Below, piece by piece: positions 6,258 to 15,500 of a stretch of 26,723 bases of DNA; the first letter of the stretch is position 1; each line of letters starts with the position of its first letter. The notes below the pieces were generated by a model that saw only the letters and a list, made by a program, of their open reading frames with translations, did no database searches and was not told the origin of the DNA. Made by a program: the position numbers and the translations under genes. Origin of the DNA: Pseudomonadota bacterium (GTDB lineage Bacteria > Bdellovibrionota > Oligoflexia > Oligoflexales > Oligoflexaceae); the NCBI GenBank assembly GCA_029556045.1, contig JAKQGS010000344.1, positions 1-26,723 on the forward strand, written 5' to 3'.

Positions 6258-9200
6258 TCAATAATAGTTGCGGATGTTTTCAAACTCCCAGCCCGTGCCT
6301 TTGTCCTGCAGCAGATCCTGCACCTCCATCGGTATGACCTCCGCTTGTGCCAATTGTGGTTCGTAGACCTGAGACACCAGAATGGAATGTCCCTCATGAA
6401 CAGTCTGCAGTTTGCCATAAGCGCAGATAAACCCCTGTCGATTGATGACGCCGTGAAACTTGCGGGCCATCTGCGGGGTAAAAGCCAGGTTGATAAAACC
6501 CCACTCGTCTTCCAGGGTGAAAAATACCATACCTTTGGCGGTGGGAGGTGACTGCCGCACGAGAACCATACCAAAGACATGCACCCCCTGATTGGGTGTG
6601 AGCTGGGCAAGATCCACGGAACGTTTGAGGGCCTTCTGGGGAATGCGGTAGTGCCATTCCTGTTCCCGCATGATGCGGGTCGGGTGATCGCCCAGAGTGG
6701 TGCCGGTGGCAGAAAAGTCCTGGGCCATGCGCTCCATCGGTGTTTCATCCGCAAAGATTGTTTGCGGATGCCCTTCATTGTCAACCAGAGGCGCAAAGGG
6801 AGCTGCTTCCGCCAGCCATAGGGCAGCACGACGGGAAAGTCCGAGGGGGCTGAGAGCATTGGCGGCCGCCAAAGCGGTCAGAGAACCACGGTGTAATGGC
6901 GAGTCCTTGAGGAATTGCATGATGCTTGTCCAGGAACCTCGCTGCTGTCGTCGTGCCAGCAAACGTTCCGCCTCACTGTGGCTTAGTCCTCCAACAAGAC
7001 GAAGGCCAATGCGAATGCCCAGAGCTCCCTGTTCATTGCGCGTCAGAGTGCAGTCCCATTCCGAGTTATTTAAACAGACGGGATGAATAGGCACCGCTTG
7101 CCGTCGTGCCGCTTGCAGCAGGGAGTGTGGAGCATAAAAACCCATGGGCTGGGAATTCAGAAGGGCTGCAAAAAAAGCCGCCGGATGATGACATTTCAGA
7201 TAAGACGACACATAAGCCAGCAGAGCAAACGATGCGGCATGGGATTCGGGGAAACCATAATTGGCAAACCCCCTGAGGTAGGCCAGGATTTGTTGAACAA
7301 AGTCCTCATGCAAACCATTATGGCGCATGCCCTCCTCCAGCTTGCTCACCAAATGACCCAAGTCCTTGTTGAGGGACCAGGCACCAATTTGGCGGCGCAG
7401 CTCATCGGCTTCGCCCGGGGAAAAATTCCCCACCGTCATGGCCACCCGCATGATCTGTTCCTGAAAGATGGGCACGCCCATGGTGCGCTCCAGGATGGGT
7501 TTAAGGCGCGGATCCGGGTAGGTGACGGACTCCAACCCATGGCGGCGTTTGAGATAGGGGTGAATCAACCCCCCCTGGATGGGGCCAGGACGAATAATGC
7601 CCACCTGCACCACAATGTCATAAAAGGTGCGGGGGCGCAGCCGCGGCAGCATGGACATCTGGGCTCGCGACTCAATCTGGAAAACCCCCACAGTGTCAGC
7701 CCTCTGGATCATGCGATAGGTGGCGGCATCCCCCTGTGGCACATTCGCCAGAGTCAGTTGTTTTTGCTCATGGGTTTCGATCAGGTCAAAACTTTTGCGG
7801 ATGGCGGTCAGCATGCCAAGGGCCAGCACGTCGATTTTGAACAATCCCAATGCTTCGATGTCATCTTTGGCCCACTGGATGACCGTGCGGCCTTCCATGG
7901 TGGCGGGTTCCTGTGGCACCAGTTCGTTGATGGGATTTTGGCTGAGGACAAAACCACCGGAGTGGATGCCCATATGGCGGGGAAAACCCTTGATGCGGGC
8001 CGCCAGCGAGGTCCAGAGGTGCCACGGAGCCTGGAGTTGCGGGTACTGCTCCGCTAGATGGGCCATGCGTTTTTGAATATCGCGTCGGGTCTCCCGCTCC
8101 ACATCCACATCTGCAGCCAACGATAACACCTGCGCTGGTATTCCCAGGGCTTTGCCCACCTCCCGCAGGGCTCCCTTGGTGCGCAAGGTGATGACGTTGG
8201 CCACCATGGCGGCGCGGGGGCGACCGTAACGCTGATAGATGTATTGAATCACCTCTTCCCGTCGTTCATGTTCAAAGTCCACATCGATATCCGGTGGATC
8301 ACCGCGCTCGCGGCTGAGAAAACGCTCAAAAAGAAGATCAAAAATGGAGGGATCCACCGAGGTAATGCCCAGCACATAACAGACAGCGGAGTTGGCAGCG
8401 GAGCCGCGTCCCTGGCAGAGAATTTTTTGGGAGCGCGCCCAACGCACAATGTCCCACACTGTCAGGAAATAGTCGGCAAAACGCAGCTCGGCAATAAGCT
8501 TCAACTCATGGCGGATCAGATTGAGGATGGTGGCGGGTGGATTCTCTTCGTAACGCTCCCGCAGACCTTGCTCCACCAATTTTTCAAGATAGACCTGGGT
8601 GGTAAAACCAGCCGGAATCATCTCCCGTGGATAAGCGTGCTGCAGTTCATCGAGAGAAAAGTCGATGGAAGATGCAAGATCCTGGCTGTATTGCATGATT
8701 TGCTCGTAGCCAGGAATGTCACGATAGCGTTGTTGCAATATGGTCAGCGGTTGCAGGCTACGTTCGCCGTTGGGAAAAAACCAGGCTTCCGCTTCGGGCA
8801 GGGTGCGGTTCATACGGATGGCCTGCATGAGGTCGCTGAGATCCTTGTCCTGCTCATGGTGCATGTAAGCGTCTTGACTGAACAACAACGGGATGCTGTT
8901 TTGTCGGGCCATCTGCAGAACTTGCGGGATGGCCTGATCTTCCAGAGGATGACCATGGCGGCTGATCACCAGGTGAAAGCGATCACCCATGGCTTCCTGC
9001 AAGGTATTGCATTGGGCTTGCCATGCCGTGTGATCACCGGTGCGTAGGAGGCCACGCATGGGTTTCAAGGCCAGCAGGTCGTCGCAGCAGTTGCTCAGGA
9101 GATCCTTGATGTCCAACCATGCATCATATTTGCCACGCGCATGGCAAAGAGTCACAAGATGACACAGGTTCTTGTAACCGTTGTGGTTACGCGCCATCAA

Positions 9201-9542
9201 AACCAGGGTATCCTGCATCAGTAACGGTAGGTGGTGCTGTGGGGTAAGACGAATCTCAGCGCCGTAGAATATCCGCAAATTCGCGGGCTCTCCCTTTTTC
9301 TCCCGCAGGCGACGCGCTCGATGCGCCCGCACTATGCCATAGACGCCATCGTAGTCAGTGATGCCGATGCCTGCATATCCGAGTTCAATGGCCCGCGTTA
9401 CATAATCTTCGGGGTGAGAGGCGCCAGCAAGAAAACTGAAGTTGGTATGGCAGAGCCACTCGATCCATGGTGGCCGTGGTATCTCTGGTGGGGAGACAGC
9501 GCAGAGGTTCGTTTCGCGTCCGCGACTAACTGAAGTAGCCAT
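6258..9542 (-). CDS. dnaE2: Error-prone DNA polymerase DnaE2 (ImuC)
   Basis: The C-family polymerase of the ImuA-ImuB-DnaE2 translesion mutasome, acting in SOS-induced mutagenesis. The 1,094-residue product opens with a PHP domain (LCHTNFSFLAGAS, then ITDYDGVYG). The polymerase core has GRGSAANSAVCYVLGI and the catalytic aspartates Asp420 and Asp422 in PDIDVDF, with the third at Asp571 (KIDVLALGM). An OB-fold lies near the end (VHVFGMVLVRQ onward). Length and order fit DnaE2 rather than the replicative DnaE (about 1,160). The ATG at 9542 lies inside the end of imuB (17-base overlap) without a strong Shine-Dalgarno, so translational coupling is likely. A further upstream in-frame start at 9599 is less likely. 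Expression should follow the palindrome-bearing imuB promoter. Confidence 0.95.
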   Translation of the reverse strand: MATSVSRGRETNLCAVSPPEIPRPPWIEWLCHTNFSFLAGASHPEDYVTRAIELGYAGIGITDYDGVYGIVRAHRARRLREKKGEPANLRIFYGAEIRLTPQHHLPLLMQDTLVLMARNHNGYKNLCHLVTLCHARGKYDAWLDIKDLLSNCCDDLLALKPMRGLLRTGDHTAWQAQCNTLQEAMGDRFHLVISRHGHPLEDQAIPQVLQMARQNSIPLLFSQDAYMHHEQDKDLSDLMQAIRMNRTLPEAEAWFFPNGERSLQPLTILQQRYRDIPGYEQIMQYSQDLASSIDFSLDELQHAYPREMIPAGFTTQVYLEKLVEQGLRERYEENPPATILNLIRHELKLIAELRFADYFLTVWDIVRWARSQKILCQGRGSAANSAVCYVLGITSVDPSIFDLLFERFLSRERGDPPDIDVDFEHERREEVIQYIYQRYGRPRAAMVANVITLRTKGALREVGKALGIPAQVLSLAADVDVERETRRDIQKRMAHLAEQYPQLQAPWHLWTSLAARIKGFPRHMGIHSGGFVLSQNPINELVPQEPATMEGRTVIQWAKDDIEALGLFKIDVLALGMLTAIRKSFDLIETHEQKQLTLANVPQGDAATYRMIQRADTVGVFQIESRAQMSMLPRLRPRTFYDIVVQVGIIRPGPIQGGLIHPYLKRRHGLESVTYPDPRLKPILERTMGVPIFQEQIMRVAMTVGNFSPGEADELRRQIGAWSLNKDLGHLVSKLEEGMRHNGLHEDFVQQILAYLRGFANYGFPESHAASFALLAYVSSYLKCHHPAAFFAALLNSQPMGFYAPHSLLQAARRQAVPIHPVCLNNSEWDCTLTRNEQGALGIRIGLRLVGGLSHSEAERLLARRQQRGSWTSIMQFLKDSPLHRGSLTALAAANALSPLGLSRRAALWLAEAAPFAPLVDNEGHPQTIFADETPMERMAQDFSATGTTLGDHPTRIMREQEWHYRIPQKALKRSVDLAQLTPNQGVHVFGMVLVRQSPPTAKGMVFFTLEDEWGFINLAFTPQMARKFHGVINRQGFICAYGKLQTVHEGHSILVSQVYEPQLAQAEVIPMEVQDLLQDKGTGWEFENIRNYY

Positions 9543-11061
9543 GGCAGTACCATTTATGTTTTTCGCGGTCCTGGTACACCCAGAGTCTGCGACGTTCATG
9601 GTTTGTCACTTGGTAGTAGTCCCGTCGTGCCTCTCCATGCCACCAGCGGGTCATGAGACGTTCAGAAAATTTCCAGCGGGAGGCCCCTTCTCGGGAGGGC
9701 TCCCAGGACTGCGGTGTCACAGTCAGATAGAGGGGACGATGCTGCGCGGTTACCAGTAGGCTGTGCTGCATGGCCTGGTCCAGATCTTCGGTGACGGACA
9801 TGCGGGATGACGCGGCGGCGTTGTCCCGTTCCACGAAAGCATGTTCCGGTTGCCAGCTGGATCCAAGCACGAATTTTTTGAGTGGAATGGATAACTTGTT
9901 TTCCAGTTCCAACAGAGCGATCTCCCGGGGATCCCCCTCCGCAAAAAGATTGAGCATGCGGGGAGGCAGGCGTAATGTGCCAGTCAGAATCAACCGCCAA
10001 GAAACCAGCGGCGAGGCGATGGGTTCAAACGTGGTTTCTGCGGCGGATGATTGTGGCGCGGATTCGTGCAGGGCCCATTGATAGGACATCTGCAGAAGCG
10101 CCGTTTTATACGCAGGGCCCTCGTCGTGCAGGGCGTGTGGATGCCGAAACTTGATGGGGATGGCTTGTTCGCTCATATCCTGTCGCGTGAGTCGCCACTC
10201 CAGTGATGTGATGCGGCAGGTGCGGTCAAAGCCGTCCTGCTGGCAAAGGCGGTGAAGATCTTCCTGCAGCAGAGGCTTCACATACTCCCAATCCTGCAGG
10301 GGAAAGTCCAGGTGTCGCACCACATGTGGCACTTTCTGCCAAACCCATTCCCGCCAGGGAAACGGAGCCAGCAGTTTGCCGGCATTTGGCTTGAAAGAGG
10401 CTTCCATGCCTCGCTGTCGCAGTCCTTCCACACACCAATCCCAGACACGGCGCAGAACAATACCAAAACGGCGTTCCATGGCTTCGCCATCCACCTGTTT
10501 CAGGTCAAACGGCTTTTGTACACCCAGCCTTTGCATGGCCCGCTCCATTTTGGGGCGGTTGCGCTGCAGGTTGGTCTGTTCTTTAGTATTGGCAAGATGA
10601 GGTAATAATTGTTCCAGGCATACATGCCAGGTGTCCCATGCCAGGGTTTGATAGATGGCCTGGCCGATGGGGCCCTGTTGATCGAGATAACCCCGCAGCT
10701 TCCGCTCTTTCATCATCTGGGCCAGCAGCAGCGCCTGCCATGGGTGTGGTGCGGCGGCTAATTGATAGCATGGCGATGTATCGTCATCCCCCAGAGCTTC
10801 ATCAAGGATCCGTTGCCAGACCTGTTCCACCGGCATGGCAAGTGCGCGGGCTTGCGCCTGCCAATAACTCCAGCAGGGACTGACATCAATTAACCAAAGG
10901 TTATGATCATTCCCATCGCTATGCCAGCGCATGATGCGAGGGGACAGTTGTTGTGCGATCGTCGCCTGCAAACGCGGGTGCTGGAGGGCCAGCACGAGCC
11001 GAGGCTCGTGCCAGGTGGGGCTACCAGCGGGGTCAAAAAGAGGGCGTTGAAACGGGGACAT
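9526..11061 (-). CDS. imuB: ImuB-like inactive Y-family polymerase, divergent
   Basis: ImuB is a catalytically dead Y-family protein that bridges DnaE2, ImuA and the sliding clamp. The 511-residue product ends with the family's hallmark C-terminus (WWHGEARRDYY, RRLWVYQDR, WYCHGYFS). It also has the helix-hairpin segment RLGVQKPFDLKQVDGEAMERRFG near residues 177-199. The N-terminal palm is highly diverged and shows no acidic catalytic motif, as expected for ImuB. Residues 5-9, QRPLF, match a beta-clamp-binding QxxLF pentapeptide at an unusual N-terminal place. The start at 11061 is chosen because AAGGAG lies nine bases upstream; the ATG at 11082 precedes that signal and sits in the operator. 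dnaE2 overlaps its end. Confidence 0.85.
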   Translation of the reverse strand: MSPFQRPLFDPAGSPTWHEPRLVLALQHPRLQATIAQQLSPRIMRWHSDGNDHNLWLIDVSPCWSYWQAQARALAMPVEQVWQRILDEALGDDDTSPCYQLAAAPHPWQALLLAQMMKERKLRGYLDQQGPIGQAIYQTLAWDTWHVCLEQLLPHLANTKEQTNLQRNRPKMERAMQRLGVQKPFDLKQVDGEAMERRFGIVLRRVWDWCVEGLRQRGMEASFKPNAGKLLAPFPWREWVWQKVPHVVRHLDFPLQDWEYVKPLLQEDLHRLCQQDGFDRTCRITSLEWRLTRQDMSEQAIPIKFRHPHALHDEGPAYKTALLQMSYQWALHESAPQSSAAETTFEPIASPLVSWRLILTGTLRLPPRMLNLFAEGDPREIALLELENKLSIPLKKFVLGSSWQPEHAFVERDNAAASSRMSVTEDLDQAMQHSLLVTAQHRPLYLTVTPQSWEPSREGASRWKFSERLMTRWWHGEARRDYYQVTNHERRRLWVYQDREKHKWYCHGYFS

Positions 11062-11077
11062 TGGGGAAGGCTCCTTA

Positions 11078-11119
11078 ACCATACATATGTATGGTAATAA
11101 GGTGTCAAAGACTTGTCAA
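11078..11119 (-). promoter_or_regulatory. imuB-dnaE2 promoter with 18-bp palindromic operator
   Basis: On the minus strand TTGACA (11119-11114) is followed after 17 bases by TACCAT (11096-11091) as -10. The perfect 18-bp palindrome ACCATACATATGTATGGT (11078-11095) covers this -10 and the expected start point, 16 bases before the imuB ATG. An identical palindrome with identical -35 spacing precedes imuA. imu genes are usually LexA-repressed, so this is a candidate LexA operator. The architecture is seen; the repressor is inferred. Confidence 0.75.
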
Positions 11120-11317
11120 TGTCCGTCGGTGACATGGTCTTATTTTTTGAAAAGAGTTTGTTTTTCAAGCTTTTAAAGTCGGTGAGACAGTGAGGCAAAA
11201 AACATGATTTTGCCAAAGAGACCAAAATGACCACCTCAATAATAATCCGGGATTACCGAAATCCCATGGTGAGTAACTCTCAGTAGCGACAAACATTTTA
11301 CAGGTTTGGGACACCGG

Positions 11318-13150
11318 ATGAGTCAGGATACACATCACCAATTGATCAGCTATTTTATCCAGGAAGCGGAAGATCTTCTGCAAATCTGGGAAAAGCATTG
11401 CATGTCGCTCGAACGACACTTCAATCAGGACGAATTTGATGCCCTGTTTCGAGCGGTTCATAGCCTCAAGGGTTCGTCGCGTATGGTGGGACTGCAGCAA
11501 TTTGGCGAGGTGTTGCATGTGGTGGAAGACACCATCGTGCTGGTACGTAAGGGACAAAGATCTTTTTCCTCGCAGGTGACCGCGCTTCTTTTAGAGGCTC
11601 ATTCCCATATTCTTAATTGGGTGGAAAATCTCAAAACCAATCCGGAACACGTGCCACAGGACTATCGCGACTATATCAAAAAAATCGCAGCGTTCAATCA
11701 ACCGGCAGCCGGCGAGGGAACAGAAGGAAAGCCAGAACAACCGAGATCGACCGATAAACCACCGATGGCCTCAGTGCATCAGCCGGCAGTTGTCTTGCAT
11801 CAGGCGACGGATATTGGTGCCATCCTCATTGAACATGGCATCGTCAGGGAAGAGGAAATTGCCCGGGCCCTCAAGATCCAAAACCGCAAATTGGGGGAGG
11901 TGCTCATGGAAATGGGGCATGTCACTCCCAAACAGATCGAATTTGCGTTGGAGGTGCAAAAAGAGCGGGGACATAAGGTTGAGGACACCATCCGGCTGTC
12001 CACAGGGAAAATAGAGCAGATATCCAAATTGATCGGTGAACTGGCGGTTCATAATGAGATACTCTTTCGTTGCAAAATCGAAGATCGTCTGGAGTCCGAT
12101 CTGGCTCGATCCGCCATCGAAGTGATGAATAGAAGCATCCGCGAAATCCAGGATAGAACACTGGCCTTGCGGTTGTTTCCGGTCAAGAGCATCATGCAAA
12201 GGTTGGAGCGGGTGGTGCAGGATTTAGCCCGTAAGCAAAATAAAAAAATACAAGTCAAAACTATCGGTGAAAACGTCGAACTGGAGTCCCGCTTGATTGA
12301 AAAGATCAAGGATCCGTTGGTTCACCTGTTAACCAATGCCGTCGATCATGGACTGGAAACGACCGAAGAACGGACACAGGTCGGCAAACCGGAGGAGTCG
12401 ATCATCCTATTGTCCGTGGAGCAGCGGGCGAATGAAGTAGTCATCGCCGTGGAAGATGACGGTCGGGGCATCAATCGTAAAAAAGTCAGAAAGAAAGCGA
12501 TTGAAAAAGGTCTGATCCAGGATGGTGAAAAATTAAGCGATGCGAATCTTCATAAACTGTTGCTGAAGCCGGGTTTTACAACCGTGGATCAGGTGACAGC
12601 GGTATCCGGTCGTGGTGTGGGGTTGGATGTGGTGAATAACGTTATCAAGGAACTGGGGGGAAGCCTTGCCATCGATTCCGTGTTGGGTGGCGGCACAATA
12701 TTTACCATGACTCTGCCGTCCAGTTTGGTATTTGTCGATGCCGCAGTGGTCCAAGTGAACGACACAGTTTATGCGGTGCCGGTGCTGGAAATGAGCGAAA
12801 TCGTCTATCCGAAACCACGAGATATTAAATATCAGGATGGGCACAAACTATTGGCCCTTCGGGACCTGATAGTGCCGATAAAAAACATGGGAGAGATTCT
12901 GGATGCCGACGATGTCCAACAAGAAATCACGGATCATCCGGCCATCATTGTGAGTCACCAGCAGGGGCGGTCGGTCGGGCTGCTTTGCGATCAAATATCC
13001 AATTTACAGCCATTGATGGTGCGTCCTCTGGAAGGGCGGCTGGCCCGTAACCGCTGTTTTGCAGGCACGGCCATTCTGAATGATGGGGAGCCTGCTATTG
13101 TTCTGGATCTGAGTTATATCACAAGCTCACTCTTGCAAATGGCGGGATGA
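11318..13150 (+). CDS. CheA-like histidine kinase with MshEN-like insert
   Basis: A 610-residue soluble chemosensory kinase. An Hpt domain (about 5-110) carries the phospho-acceptor His48 in AVHSLKGSS. A dimerisation segment (about 225-305) leads to the HATPase domain with N-box Asn340 (LLTNAVDHG), DDGRG (380-384) and GRGVGLDVV (431-439). A CheW-like domain ends the protein (about 470-605). In place of a recognisable CheY-binding P2 domain, residues 165-188 and 191-214 form two 24-residue units of the pattern xhGxxLxxxGxhxxxxhxxxLxxQ. This resembles the c-di-GMP-binding MshEN motif. There is no receiver domain. The ATG at 11318 has a weak upstream signal; an in-frame TTG at 11306 is possible. 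cheW follows after three bases. Confidence 0.92.
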   Translation: MSQDTHHQLISYFIQEAEDLLQIWEKHCMSLERHFNQDEFDALFRAVHSLKGSSRMVGLQQFGEVLHVVEDTIVLVRKGQRSFSSQVTALLLEAHSHILNWVENLKTNPEHVPQDYRDYIKKIAAFNQPAAGEGTEGKPEQPRSTDKPPMASVHQPAVVLHQATDIGAILIEHGIVREEEIARALKIQNRKLGEVLMEMGHVTPKQIEFALEVQKERGHKVEDTIRLSTGKIEQISKLIGELAVHNEILFRCKIEDRLESDLARSAIEVMNRSIREIQDRTLALRLFPVKSIMQRLERVVQDLARKQNKKIQVKTIGENVELESRLIEKIKDPLVHLLTNAVDHGLETTEERTQVGKPEESIILLSVEQRANEVVIAVEDDGRGINRKKVRKKAIEKGLIQDGEKLSDANLHKLLLKPGFTTVDQVTAVSGRGVGLDVVNNVIKELGGSLAIDSVLGGGTIFTMTLPSSLVFVDAAVVQVNDTVYAVPVLEMSEIVYPKPRDIKYQDGHKLLALRDLIVPIKNMGEILDADDVQQEITDHPAIIVSHQQGRSVGLLCDQISNLQPLMVRPLEGRLARNRCFAGTAILNDGEPAIVLDLSYITSSLLQMAG

Positions 13151-13153
13151 TCT

Positions 13154-13684
13154 ATGACTGACCTGAAAAACTACAGTCATGATGAATCCGGTGAATGGTA
13201 TGACGATTTTATGGGTGATGCTGATGCCGATGCTGAAACCCAGTACCTGATGTTTAAAGTGGGTGACGAATTTTGTGCAGCGCCTTTACTGACAATACGG
13301 GAGGTTATTGAAGGTCAGCGATATCGGCGTATCCCGAATACGTTATGCAATTTCAAGGGTATCTTCAATCTTCGCGGCGAGGTCGTGGGCGTGATCGATC
13401 TGCGGGAGCGTCTGGATGATATCGTCCGTGATCAGGATGGTTTATTGATGGTTTTTGAAATAGGTCAGGGGCTGATGGCGGCATTGGTTGATGAAATCGT
13501 GGCGGTGGTTTCCATCAAGCCGGGGCAGATCGACAAGAACCCAAGCCTCAAACTCAAAACTTTCAATGATTACCTCATTGGCATCGCCAAACTCGGCGAG
13601 GAAATGGTGGCGGTGATCGAAGTGCGCAAGCTATTGACAGAACATGAAATCGTGGCTCTGAAGGATATCAGATCGATGGCATAA
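13154..13684 (+). CDS. CheW-like coupling protein
   Basis: A 176-residue scaffold protein linking receptors to the CheA-like kinase. After an acidic N-terminal extension (about 1-27, rich in Asp and Glu) comes a CheW domain. It contains YLMFKVGDEFCAAPLLTIREVIE, the RRIPNTLCNFKGIFNLRGEVVGVIDLRERL core, and a second half ending IAKLGEEMVAVIEVRKLL. The NLRGEVVGVIDLR segment is the classic CheW signature. The gene starts three bases after the cheA-like stop with GGCGGGA nearby, and the receptor gene follows after 16 bases. The three genes very likely form one transcript and one signalling complex. Confidence 0.93.
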   Translation: MTDLKNYSHDESGEWYDDFMGDADADAETQYLMFKVGDEFCAAPLLTIREVIEGQRYRRIPNTLCNFKGIFNLRGEVVGVIDLRERLDDIVRDQDGLLMVFEIGQGLMAALVDEIVAVVSIKPGQIDKNPSLKLKTFNDYLIGIAKLGEEMVAVIEVRKLLTEHEIVALKDIRSMA

Positions 13685-13700
13685 TGAAAGGGAATGTGGC

Positions 13701-15500
13701 ATGGGCAGGAAAGCAGGCATCGGACTCAAGATATTTGTTCTCAGCACCTCGCTGCTGATGTTGATGACACTTTCGGTGATGGTGATCTACATCAAGATTA
13801 ATAATGCCATCTCGGATGTCGCAACACAGGGAAAATCCCTGGAGAGTTTGCAGGTTTCCAATCTGGTAGCCACCCGGTTGGGGCAGTATCACTACTGGTT
13901 TGCGGATCTGATAGCGACCGGCGATGCGAACTCTCGAATTCGCATGCTGGAGGTCAAAGATCAACTTCTGGAGGATCTGGAGTCCTTCAAAGACGCGGAC
14001 GCGGTCTTTGTGCAGCGTATTGGCGATAATATTGAAAAACTGCATCAGGTTAAAATGAGCGCCGTGGTAGACTATGAGGCCGGCCGACGGGAAAAGGTTC
14101 ACCAGGAATTAAATAAGGCCCGGAGCCTCCAGGCCGGCATCGAAAAATCCCTGCAATCCATGAACGGCGGTGTGGGCAAAAGTCAGGTTAAGGCCATAAC
14201 CCAGGAGATTATCAATGAAGTGATTCTCATGAAGCATGTGGCCATAGTTTCGCTCCTTGCGGCCATCGTCCTGGGACTGGTGATGTCCATGACTATACAG
14301 CGCTCGGTCACCCGGCCATTAGTTGCATCCATGCGAAAGTTATCCAGTATTTCCAAGGCCTATTTGTCCGTGAGCCGGGATCTGAATCGCTCCTCCCATG
14401 AACTGGCGCGATCATCGGCGGAGCAATCTTCGGCCATTCATGACTCGGTCACAGCCATGACCGAGCTCAAAGGAATGGTGCGGCAGACGGCGACGCTGGC
14501 GGCGGGCACTCATAAATCCGCCGAGGGGGTTTCCGGTAAGACGATGGAAGGTCTGAAAGTTATGAAAAAGATGGTGGGCTATTTGCAACAGATGGGGGAT
14601 GCCACCGATACCATCAAAGTCTCCACGGAATCCATGGCACAAAATGCCAACGAGCAGATCCAAAGTATCGCCGGTATTATCGTCGAAGTGGAAAAAAAGG
14701 TTTCAGTCATCAACGATATCGTTTTGAAAACACAACTTCTGTCTTTTAATGCTTCGATCGAAGCGGCCCGTGCTGGCCAGCATGGTAAGGGTTTTTCCGT
14801 GGTGGCTCAGGAAGTAGGCAACCTGGCCCGTCTCACCGGTAAAGCCGCTCAGAGTATCAATACCCTGATTGAAAACAGCAAAAGGGATGTCAACAATATC
14901 ATGCAGGCTTTGCAGAACCAGGTGGGAATCACCCAGGAAAAGGTGGTGAACGGGAAAAGGGTCACGGAAATGGTGTCCGAGGTCGGGCGTGATGCCCATG
15001 AAATCTTTGAGGGCATTGCAGCCGATGTCAGGGACATTTTAACCAAGATTACCGCCGTCAATACGGCGACCTTTGAGCAGAGTAAAGGTTTGGATCAGAT
15101 TGCAGTGGCTATGGAAGACATTCAAGCTACCACTGGCAAAACCAATCAGGCTGCTTCGGATCACAAACAGGTATCCCAGCACCTCTTTGCGGAAACCAAA
15201 AAACTGGACGCGGTTGGTCAGAGAATGAGCACAATGATTTTTGGCACTTGGGAACTCGGATTCCTGTCGTTTATGCAGGATGGGATATCCTTGCGTGGTA
15301 ATGGTGCAGGAGGTGGCTCTCCCACGGATGACTTTAGTGCGCCAATATCAGGGTCGGCGGAGGCTCCCATGCATCTGCAGGATCTCAACCCCGAGGTTTT
15401 GATGACGCTGCTTAAAAAATTGGAACAGCAAAACACCCAACCGGGCGGAGATCCTGCCGCAGAAGATAAAAACACGGACGACTGGTCCCGGTCCGCTTGA
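13701..15500 (+). CDS. Methyl-accepting chemotaxis protein (transmembrane receptor)
   Basis: A 599-residue inner-membrane receptor. TM1 spans about 10-31 and TM2 about 180-198, leaving a mostly helical periplasmic region of roughly 147 residues with no recognised ligand motif. A short HAMP-like stretch (about 199-222) leads into a long coiled coil. The conserved signalling tip lies near 335-380 (LLSFNASIEAARAGQHGKGFSVVAQEV is its core, positions 346-372), where CheA and CheW bind. The tail after about 515 is Gly/Pro/Ser-rich, with a predicted helix (LNPEVLMTLLKKLEQQ), and has no CheR-tethering pentapeptide. AAAGGGA precedes the ATG. No cheR, cheB or cheY is next to it. The imuA promoter -35 overlaps its stop codon. 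Confidence 0.94.
   Translation: MGRKAGIGLKIFVLSTSLLMLMTLSVMVIYIKINNAISDVATQGKSLESLQVSNLVATRLGQYHYWFADLIATGDANSRIRMLEVKDQLLEDLESFKDADAVFVQRIGDNIEKLHQVKMSAVVDYEAGRREKVHQELNKARSLQAGIEKSLQSMNGGVGKSQVKAITQEIINEVILMKHVAIVSLLAAIVLGLVMSMTIQRSVTRPLVASMRKLSSISKAYLSVSRDLNRSSHELARSSAEQSSAIHDSVTAMTELKGMVRQTATLAAGTHKSAEGVSGKTMEGLKVMKKMVGYLQQMGDATDTIKVSTESMAQNANEQIQSIAGIIVEVEKKVSVINDIVLKTQLLSFNASIEAARAGQHGKGFSVVAQEVGNLARLTGKAAQSINTLIENSKRDVNNIMQALQNQVGITQEKVVNGKRVTEMVSEVGRDAHEIFEGIAADVRDILTKITAVNTATFEQSKGLDQIAVAMEDIQATTGKTNQAASDHKQVSQHLFAETKKLDAVGQRMSTMIFGTWELGFLSFMQDGISLRGNGAGGGSPTDDFSAPISGSAEAPMHLQDLNPEVLMTLLKKLEQQNTQPGGDPAAEDKNTDDWSRSA

Noticed and set aside
7083..9047. Long plus-strand open frames of 324 and 267 codons opposite dnaE2
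   Set aside because: They lie antisense to a clear, full-length polymerase with intact motifs, and their translations show no domain. They are codon-bias shadows.
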